Part shown: piece after piece, positions 1 through 5,699 of the stretch | Position numbering within the stretch: the first letter of the stretch is position 1 | Layout: the number at the start of each line of letters is the position of its first letter | Source of the DNA: JBBIRT01 sp037441725 | GTDB lineage: Bacteria > Desulfobacterota > BSN033 > UBA1163 | NCBI GenBank assembly: GCA_037441725.1 | Contig: JBBIRT010000150.1 | Coordinates: forward strand, 1 to 7,256 | Direction: 5' to 3' | DNA length: 7,256 bases | The notes under the pieces: generated by a model | What the model saw: the letters and a program-made list of their open reading frames with translations, nothing else | The model's database searches: none | What the model was told of the DNA's origin: nothing | Made by a program: the position numbers and the translations under genes

Positions 1-725
1 GCCATCAGCTTGAGGAGTATAAAAGTCAGAGAGGAGTTCAGACGGCTGAGTTCGGATCAAGGGATATGGTTTATCTCTTAGCTCTGAGATCTCTTAACCG
101 TTATGTTCCCATCCTTTTCCATTTCACTGAAACCCAACAGGTTCATCCATGGGTGGTTTATGGAGTCCTTCGACAAATGGTTGGGGAGCTCTCCTCTTTC
201 TCGGAAAGGGTAAACGTGATGGGGGAATTGGCAGATGGGACTCAGGTTCTTCCCAATTATGATCATCGCAACCTTTGGGAATGTTTTTCGTCTGCTCAAT
301 CCCTGATCACCCAACTCTTGGATGAGATCACGGCAGGCCCTGAATATGTGATCCGTCTTATCTATGATGGCACATATTTTGCGGCTGATTTGAAGCCGGC
401 CATCTTTGAAGGCCGGAATCGTTTCTACCTCGTACTCAAAACCGAAGAAGATCCTAAATTCGTACTCCAATCTTTGGGGACGGTGGCCAAATTGAGTGCC
501 CGGGAATCGCTTCCCATTCTGATTGCCCGCGCCCTTCCCGGGATTGGGTTGGAACATCTGACTGTTCCACCCCAGGAGTTACCACGGAGAGCCCGCTGCC
601 TCTATTTTGCAGTCGATCATCATAGTGATCAATGGGTACAGGTCCAGAGAGGTCATAATATTGCCCTCTACTGGGATAATGCCCCTGAAGACTTAGAGGT
701 CGAATTGATGGTAGTGGGGAGATAA
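1..725 (+). CDS. tssK: Type VI secretion baseplate protein TssK, 5'-truncated (C-terminal 240 residues)
   Basis: TssK (ImpJ/VasE family) links the T6SS baseplate wedges to the TssJLM membrane complex on the cytoplasmic side. The reading frame is open from base 3 and ends at TAA 723-725, giving 240 visible residues. Family proteins are about 440-450 residues, so roughly the N-terminal 45 percent (the shoulder domain that contacts TssF/TssG) lies outside the window. Family-like stretches, numbered from base 3, are VHPWVVY (47-53), LPNYDHRNL (83-91), DGTYFAADL (122-130) and ELPRRARCLYF (192-202). From the known TssK structure, the visible part should hold most of the helical neck and the whole C-terminal head, which binds TssL/TssM. 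The ATG at 66 is internal: conserved-looking sequence continues upstream of it in frame, so it is not the start. The gene leads a tight same-strand series. Identification is firm; the domain limits are inferred. Confidence 0.93.
   Translation, partial: HQLEEYKSQRGVQTAEFGSRDMVYLLALRSLNRYVPILFHFTETQQVHPWVVYGVLRQMVGELSSFSERVNVMGELADGTQVLPNYDHRNLWECFSSAQSLITQLLDEITAGPEYVIRLIYDGTYFAADLKPAIFEGRNRFYLVLKTEEDPKFVLQSLGTVAKLSARESLPILIARALPGIGLEHLTVPPQELPRRARCLYFAVDHHSDQWVQVQRGHNIALYWDNAPEDLEVELMVVGR
368..383 (+). promoter_or_regulatory. Sigma-54-like -24/-12 element inside tssK (candidate)
   Basis: The bases read TGGCAC, five bases, then TTGC, with GG at 369-370 and GC at 381-382 separated by exactly 10 bases. 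This matches the RpoN core consensus (TGGCAC-N5-TTGC). It points toward tssL and would place a transcription start near base 394, about 350 nt before tssL. Sigma-54 control of T6SS genes is known in Vibrio, Aeromonas and Pseudomonas. Against it, the bases also encode the conserved-looking TssK stretch DGTYFA, no activator-binding repeats were recognised upstream, and the position is intragenic. A match alone does not show activity. Confidence 0.3.
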
Positions 726-733
726 ATTTAAAC

Positions 734-738
734 AGGAG
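734..738 (+). promoter_or_regulatory. Ribosome binding site of tssL
   Basis: AGGAG lies six bases before ATG 745, in the 19-nt gap after the tssK stop. It supports ATG 745 over the in-frame ATG at codon 23, because the DotU N-terminal helix begins upstream of that second ATG. Confidence 0.75.
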
Positions 739-744
739 TTCCTT

Positions 745-1422
745 ATGCATCTCACAGATTGTTTTATCGATTTAGTCGCTTATGTCACCTATTTTTTAAA
801 AACCGTGGCCATGAAACAACCCCCTTATGAACAGGTCAAGGCAGATGTCCTACGGCTTCTCAACCAGAGTGAAACAGCTTTTAGAAGGGGCCTGGTTTCT
901 CAAGAGGATTATGATCAGGCTCGCTTTGCCATCTGTGCCTGGGTGGATGAAGCGATTCTCAATTCATCATGGAATCAGAAGGGTCAATGGCAGAGAGAAC
1001 AGCTTCAACGCATTTATTACCAGACCACGGATGCAGGAGAAGAATTCTTTGAGAAACTTAACACTCTGGGGCTCCATCAGAGAGAGGCGAGAGAGGTCTA
1101 TTATCTCTGTTTGGCATTAGGGTTTATGGGTCGTTATTGCAATAAGGGAGATGAATACCTCCTGGAGCAGTTAAAGACTTCTAACTTGAAGCTCCTTCTC
1201 GGGAGTTCTATGGGCCTTCCTTCGCTCGAAAGGACAGAGCTCTTTCCTGAAGCCCAACCCATAGAATCTTATGAGGTTGGGCCCCGAAAGCAAAGATTCC
1301 GTTTTTCCTTATTCACGGGGATCTGTTTGATTGTACCTATAGTCCTCTTTGGGTTGTTATTTTTGATCTATCAATTTTCCCTCAGCGGGATAGGAGAAAA
1401 TTTCTTAAGGACGGTGCCATAA
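745..1422 (+). CDS. tssL: Type VI secretion inner-membrane protein TssL (DotU family, short form)
   Basis: TssL is a tail-anchored inner-membrane protein whose cytoplasmic hook domain binds TssM and the baseplate protein TssK. The 225-residue product has the DotU fold signature: an N-terminal helix (about 1-20), FAICAWVDEAIL (61-72), AGEEFFEKL (97-105) and YYLCLALGFMGRY (119-131). A single hydrophobic segment at about 187-212 follows a basic RKQRFR stretch. Only about 13 residues remain after it, so there is no OmpA-like peptidoglycan-binding domain of the kind found in extended TssL proteins; wall anchoring, if present, must come from another protein such as a TagL-, TagN- or TagP-type partner. 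ATG 745 has a well-placed AGGAG. The stop abuts the tssM start with no gap, suggesting coupled translation and a fixed TssL:TssM ratio. Length is typical for the short form. Confidence 0.95.
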   Translation: MHLTDCFIDLVAYVTYFLKTVAMKQPPYEQVKADVLRLLNQSETAFRRGLVSQEDYDQARFAICAWVDEAILNSSWNQKGQWQREQLQRIYYQTTDAGEEFFEKLNTLGLHQREAREVYYLCLALGFMGRYCNKGDEYLLEQLKTSNLKLLLGSSMGLPSLERTELFPEAQPIESYEVGPRKQRFRFSLFTGICLIVPIVLFGLLFLIYQFSLSGIGENFLRTVP

Positions 1423-4400
1423 ATGAAAGATAATTTTCTTAAGATCTTAAAGGTTGCCCTTATCATATTAGCCATCCTCTTAGTCATCTTCCTCGTTTTT
1501 GGAATCGTCTTGAGTCTCGATTGGCCTCTGTGGATGGGGATCTTCCTTTTATTGATCCTTGCCGGCTTGGGAATCGGATTTCTTTTCTTACGAAAGATTA
1601 TGCTGAGGAGAAGGGAGCAACGTTTTGTTCAACAGGTCATTGAGCAAGATGAGGCCCAATTGAAGGCCCTGACCGGGAAGGAGAGGGATGAGTTAAAAGA
1701 TCTCCAGGATCGCTGGAAAGAGGCCATTGAAGCCCTCAGGCGTTCCCATCTCAGAAAGTATGGAAATCCCCTCTATGTCCTTCCCTGGTATCTGGTGATG
1801 GGAGAAAGTGGATCTGGAAAGACAACCGCCATCCAGAGTGCAAAGCTCTCCTCCCCTTTTGTCGAGGTGAAGCGGACATCTGGAATTTCTGGGACCCGTA
1901 ACTGTGATTGGTGGTTCTTTGAACAGGCCATTATCATTGATACCGCCGGAAGGTATGCCATCCCAGTGGATGAGGGCCGTGACAAAGAGGAATGGCAGAG
2001 GTTTTTAAACCTCTTGATCAAATACAGGAAGAAGGAACCCATCCATGGCCTCATTGTTACCCTTGCAGCCAATAAGCTTCTCGAGGCTCCCCCAGATGTT
2101 TTGGAGGAAGATGGTCGAAACATTCGGCGTAGAATCGATGAGCTCATGCGGGTTCTTGGAGTAAAATTTCCTGTCTATGTCCTGGTTACCAAATGTGACC
2201 TGGTCCAGGGGATGACCCGTTTCTGCGACTTTTTACCCGAAAAGAGTCTCGATCAACCCATGGGGGTGACTAACCAAGATCTAACGAAGGATGTCTCCTC
2301 ATTCTTAGAGCAGGCAATCGCTTCCCTTGGAGAACGGTTGAGAAATTTACGGATCCTGCTCTTGCATCAACCTGAATCCAAGGGGATTGATCCCAGCTTC
2401 CTTCTCTTTCCTGAAGAGTTTGAGAATCTTAAACGAGGACTTGAACCCTTTATTAAGACCGCATTTAAAGAGAATCCATATCAGGAGACTCCGATTCTCA
2501 GAGGTATCTTCTTCAGCAGTGGCAGGCAGGAGGGAACTCCCTACTCTCACTTCTTAAAGGCTTTGGGACTGATTGGAGAAAAAGAGGTCCTTCCTGGAAC
2601 CAGCAAGGGCTTATTCCTCCATGACTTCTTTGCCAAAATTCTTCCCAAAGATCGGGGTCTCTTTGCTCCCACCAAACGAGCCATGGAGTGGAGAATCCTC
2701 ACAAGGAACTTGGGATTGACCTCATGGGTGGTCTTAGGCATTGCCTTCTGCGGTCTTCTCAGTTTTTCCTTTTTTAATAATCTCAGGGCCATCCGGGAGA
2801 CTTCTCATGAGTTTGCCAAGCCAATGGTTCTAAAGGGAGAGGTGCTTCAAGATTTAATGACCATGGATCGTTTCCAGCAAGCGATTCTGAAGGTGGAGGC
2901 AAAAAATCACAACTGGTGGGTCCCTCGATTTGGGTTGACCGAAAGTTTAAAGGTTGAAAATGGGCTGAAAGAAAAATATTGTAAACAGTTTCAGAATGTC
3001 TTTCTAACCTCTTTTGATAAACAGATGGCTGGATCGATGGTCACTCTCTCTCCCAGTACCTCAGATGAGATCATGGCCCAATATATTACCCATCTCGTGA
3101 GGAGGATTAATCTCCTCAGGGCAAGGCTTGAAGGCCAATCCCTACAAACCCTTCAAACCTTTCCGCAGCCGTCGTATGATCCCATGATGTTTGCCGGAGG
3201 TCAAACCACGTCACCCGACCTCAAGAAGAAATTCGGTCAACTCTATCTCTACTATTTAGTCTGGCGTTCTGAGACAGGTGAGATCAGCAAAGAGATTGAT
3301 GTGCTTCAGGCATGGTTGAAGGATCTTCTCGTTCAAAAAAGGAACAACCTTCACTGGCTGGTGGTTTGGGCCGATCGACAGGGCCTTGTCCCTTCCATCA
3401 AACTTGAAGATTTTTGGGGGGGAAGTTCGTCCCTTCCGGGGGAAAAGATGATTACTCCTTCTTTCACCCGTAAGGGGAAAGACCTGATTGATGCTTTCGT
3501 CAAAGAGCTTGAAACAGCCTTTCCTGAGCCAGCTCTTTTAACTGATAAAAAGGTAGAATTTGAGAAATGGTATCGTCAAGCCTGTCTGGAGCTCTGGCAG
3601 GGCTTTGGGACCATTTTCCCCAAAGGGGTTGAAAGACTGAGGGGACAGAAAGAATGGCAATCCATGGCCACTAAGGTCGCAACCGATCAAGGACCCTACT
3701 TTGCCTTTATCAATAGGATGGCTTTGGAACTTGAACCTTATATAAAAGAGGGAGGGATCCCTTCTTGGCTTCAACAGGTCTATCTGTTTCAAACCGTGAA
3801 GACCCTTAGCAAGACAGGGGCTGGAGGAGGGATCATTGGTAAAGCGACGGAGGGGGGAAAGAAACTTCTCGGATCGATTGAAAAGAGGATTGGGAAAGAG
3901 ATAGGGGAAGAGGGGTTAGATTCCCAGTTGGTTGCGGCTAAGGCCTATCAGGAATATCAAAATGCCCTCACGGCATTGGATCCCATCTCTACTTCCAGAA
4001 ATCAGGCTTTTCAGATGGTCTCACAGGCCTTTAGTGAAGATCCTGCCACCAGTAAATCTCCCTTCTTCATGGCCTATGGAGCCGCTTCCCGACTGAAGGC
4101 AAATTTAGGGGGAGGAAGACCGCTGGATGAAATGATTTGGAGGCTCCTGATTGGTCCTCTTGAATACCTATGGAGCTTTGCCCGGGCCGAAACGGCCTGT
4201 TCCTTGCAGAGTCAATGGGAGCAAACGGTCTTAGCTGAAACCCAAGGAGCTACGGGGGCTCAAGCCATTCAGCTTCTCTTGGGCACAGATGGCCTGGTCT
4301 GGAAATTTTTAAAGGGACCTGCTTCGCCTTTTATCACCAGGAGTCTTCAAAGAGGTTATTATCCCAAGGAGGTTTTGGGAGGAAGCTTACCTTTTGAGAG

Positions 4401-4899
4401 CCCATTTTTTACTTTTTTAACCAAGGGAGCACAGGCTCAAGCCTCTGCCATGACAAAACAGAGTTATCATATTGGGATCAAGGGTCTTCCAACAGATGCC
4501 AATCCTGATGCTCGGGTCAAACCCCACAGCACTCGTTTGGAACTCCAATGTGCGACGGGGAATCAGAGCCTCATCAACCTCAATTACCCAGTCAGTAAGA
4601 CGTTTACTTGGTCACCTGAGACCTGTGGGGAGGTGATCTTCCAGATTGAGGTGGGAGATATTGTCCTTACGAAGAGATACACAGGGAATCAAGGCTTCCC
4701 TGAATTTCTCCAAGATTTTCCTGGAGGACGTCGAACCTTCTCTCCAAGTGAATTTCCTAATGAGAAGGCTGCATTGGATCGAATGGGAATTAAATTCATC
4801 AAAGTGAATTATCAATTCAGTGGAGAACAGCAGGTGCTGGGACAGGTGAGAGCACTTCCGGGACAGGCACCAAGGAATATTGTCAGGTGCTGGGAATAA
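1423..4899 (+). CDS. tssM: Type VI secretion membrane-complex protein TssM (IcmF family)
   Basis: TssM is the large inner-membrane protein that spans the periplasm, binds TssL in the membrane and TssJ below the outer membrane, and forms the T6SS channel. The 1158 residues are normal family length. Two hydrophobic segments lie at about 7-32 and 35-56, and a third at about 430-451. The cytoplasmic loop between them carries an NTPase-like domain with intact Walker A GESGSGKT (127-134), GTRNCDWWF (157-165), DTAG (173-176) and a G4-like TKCD (256-259). Some TssM proteins have lost Walker A; this one has not. Residues from about 452 onward are periplasmic and end in a beta-rich C-terminal domain (about 1035-1158), the TssJ-binding part in studied homologues. 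Unusual points are a glycine-rich stretch at 798-832 and the GPASPF/RGYYPKEVLG region at 965-986. The ATG directly follows the tssL TAA; a weak TAAGGA at 1406-1411 lies 11 nt upstream, so coupling is likely. The frame is unbroken. Confidence 0.96.
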   Translation: MKDNFLKILKVALIILAILLVIFLVFGIVLSLDWPLWMGIFLLLILAGLGIGFLFLRKIMLRRREQRFVQQVIEQDEAQLKALTGKERDELKDLQDRWKEAIEALRRSHLRKYGNPLYVLPWYLVMGESGSGKTTAIQSAKLSSPFVEVKRTSGISGTRNCDWWFFEQAIIIDTAGRYAIPVDEGRDKEEWQRFLNLLIKYRKKEPIHGLIVTLAANKLLEAPPDVLEEDGRNIRRRIDELMRVLGVKFPVYVLVTKCDLVQGMTRFCDFLPEKSLDQPMGVTNQDLTKDVSSFLEQAIASLGERLRNLRILLLHQPESKGIDPSFLLFPEEFENLKRGLEPFIKTAFKENPYQETPILRGIFFSSGRQEGTPYSHFLKALGLIGEKEVLPGTSKGLFLHDFFAKILPKDRGLFAPTKRAMEWRILTRNLGLTSWVVLGIAFCGLLSFSFFNNLRAIRETSHEFAKPMVLKGEVLQDLMTMDRFQQAILKVEAKNHNWWVPRFGLTESLKVENGLKEKYCKQFQNVFLTSFDKQMAGSMVTLSPSTSDEIMAQYITHLVRRINLLRARLEGQSLQTLQTFPQPSYDPMMFAGGQTTSPDLKKKFGQLYLYYLVWRSETGEISKEIDVLQAWLKDLLVQKRNNLHWLVVWADRQGLVPSIKLEDFWGGSSSLPGEKMITPSFTRKGKDLIDAFVKELETAFPEPALLTDKKVEFEKWYRQACLELWQGFGTIFPKGVERLRGQKEWQSMATKVATDQGPYFAFINRMALELEPYIKEGGIPSWLQQVYLFQTVKTLSKTGAGGGIIGKATEGGKKLLGSIEKRIGKEIGEEGLDSQLVAAKAYQEYQNALTALDPISTSRNQAFQMVSQAFSEDPATSKSPFFMAYGAASRLKANLGGGRPLDEMIWRLLIGPLEYLWSFARAETACSLQSQWEQTVLAETQGATGAQAIQLLLGTDGLVWKFLKGPASPFITRSLQRGYYPKEVLGGSLPFESPFFTFLTKGAQAQASAMTKQSYHIGIKGLPTDANPDARVKPHSTRLELQCATGNQSLINLNYPVSKTFTWSPETCGEVIFQIEVGDIVLTKRYTGNQGFPEFLQDFPGGRRTFSPSEFPNEKAALDRMGIKFIKVNYQFSGEQQVLGQVRALPGQAPRNIVRCWE
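4872..4876 (+). promoter_or_regulatory. Probable ribosome binding site of tagF
   Basis: AAGGA inside the last codons of tssM lies 10 bases before GTG 4887. Upstream of this GTG the tagF frame is open to a stop at 4791-4793 but contains no ATG, GTG or TTG, so GTG 4887 is the best start. The start overlaps the tssM stop, so terminating ribosomes could also feed it. Confidence 0.5.
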
Positions 4900-5642
4900 T
4901 CGGAACGAAGAAAAATTGGAATTGGGCGGCTTTTGGGAAACATCCCGTGGCGAAAGATTATTTTAGCGTTGGATGGGAATCACCCTTGATCCATGGACTC
5001 TCTGATTGGGTGAGGAATGGGTATCAGAGTTTCATTTCAGAGAAACATTTTTCATCCGAACACATTTCATGGAGGTTCTGGACCAAGGGGAGCCAGAGGG
5101 AGGGCATTGCTTGTGGGGTCCTTAGGGATAGCAGCGATCAAGTTGGTCGACCTTATCCCCTTTTAATCATCGGCTTGGGTCCTCTCGAGGAGTGGGAAGA
5201 TCATTGGGATCTGATCCCTTTTGCTTGTGAGAAGATTTGGGATCGAATAGAATACCTCGCTGCCCAGAGGTACAGCGATTTTAAGATCTTTGAATCTGAG
5301 ATCAGTAAGATTGGATCCCCCCTTCCTGATTGGAAGGAGTTTATTGACATAAGAGAGGGGATGATTGCTCGGAATCTTGAGGGTTTTAAAAAACCATCCA
5401 GCCTTTCTTCAGAAAAGCCAGAAATCTTTATTCCTCTTGAGCAGGAAGGTCTGAATGACCAATTGATGTGGGTTGCTTTATGGCATCGATGGATCAAGAG
5501 TGAGGCAAAGGATCCTCCTAATGCCCTTTTCATAGGAGGCAATTTAGAAAAGACTTACCTGGCTGTGTTTAGGAGAGCAATTCTACCCCAAGATTTCGTC
5601 CACCTGTGGTCCATGAGATCAACCCCTCCGTCAACTGAGTAA
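4887..5642 (+). CDS. tagF: TagF-family type VI secretion regulator
   Basis: TagF proteins repress T6SS assembly post-translationally; in Pseudomonas and Agrobacterium TagF acts through the Fha protein, independently of or alongside the PpkA/PppA phosphorylation switch. The 251-residue product shows the family landmarks: FGKHPVAKDYF (16-26, matching the usual FGKxPxxxDF entry motif), SWRFW (61-65), GVLRDSSDQVGRPYPLLI (77-94), and PNALFIGGN (211-219) near the end, where many relatives have a tryptophan-containing version. No signal peptide or membrane segment is visible, so it should be cytoplasmic. It is a stand-alone TagF, not fused to a PppA phosphatase. The gene starts at GTG and overlaps tssM by 13 nt in another frame, which argues for coupled expression. 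Family assignment is good; the repressor role here is inferred from homologues, since Fha, PpkA and PppA are not in view. Confidence 0.88.
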   Translation: MLGIIGTKKNWNWAAFGKHPVAKDYFSVGWESPLIHGLSDWVRNGYQSFISEKHFSSEHISWRFWTKGSQREGIACGVLRDSSDQVGRPYPLLIIGLGPLEEWEDHWDLIPFACEKIWDRIEYLAAQRYSDFKIFESEISKIGSPLPDWKEFIDIREGMIARNLEGFKKPSSLSSEKPEIFIPLEQEGLNDQLMWVALWHRWIKSEAKDPPNALFIGGNLEKTYLAVFRRAILPQDFVHLWSMRSTPPSTE

Positions 5643-5664
5643 GAGGGAGGCCTTATCATGGAGG
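5643..5664 (+). promoter_or_regulatory. Two ribosome binding sites in the tagF-tssA gap
   Basis: The first site, GAGGGAGG (5643-5650), is the stronger and lies seven bases before ATG 5658, which opens only a 13-codon frame. The second, GGAGG (5660-5664), lies 12 bases before ATG 5677, the chosen tssA start, a rather long spacing. A TTG at 5665 in the tssA frame touches the second site directly and is 14 bases from the first, so it is less likely to be used. Confidence 0.5.
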
Positions 5665-5699
5665 TTGGGATTTTCTATGGAATTAGAGACCTTAGGTAA
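5658..5699 (+). other. 13-codon ORF overlapping the start of tssA (possible leader peptide)
   Basis: ATG 5658 has the best-placed Shine-Dalgarno sequence in the gap and encodes MEVGIFYGIRDLR, ending at TAA 5697-5699, 20 bases past the tssA ATG at 5677 and in a different frame. If translated, it would either compete with tssA initiation or feed it by termination and re-initiation. The peptide resembles nothing I recognise. A one-base sequencing error could instead join it to tssA as an N-terminal extension, but TssA from ATG 5677 already has a normal family start. Confidence 0.25.

Noticed and set aside
78..557. Long open frames on the - strand opposite tssK (also 454-750, 1773-2147, 2547-2792, 5201-5542, 6137-6481)
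   Set aside because: All are antisense to well-supported T6SS genes, have no family motifs and arise from the codon pattern of the sense strand.
66..725. tssK region as a complete 219-residue gene starting at ATG 66
   Set aside because: The frame is open back to the window edge with TssK-like sequence and there is no ribosome binding site before ATG 66, so this is an internal methionine of a truncated gene.
827..1120. 97-codon ORF in another + frame within tssL
   Set aside because: It lies wholly inside a clear DotU-family gene and its translation is arginine- and methionine-rich without recognisable motifs.
3098..3118. Inverted repeat TGAGGAG-7 nt-CTCCTCA inside tssM, also containing an AGGAGG
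   Set aside because: It is in the middle of a coding frame, has no U-tract and no start codon at a usable distance, so neither a terminator nor an internal start is supported.
5665..5676. TTG 5665 as the tssA start, adding four residues
   Set aside because: The nearest GGAGG abuts the TTG with no spacer, TTG is a rarer start, and the family-like N-terminus begins at ATG 5677. It remains possible.
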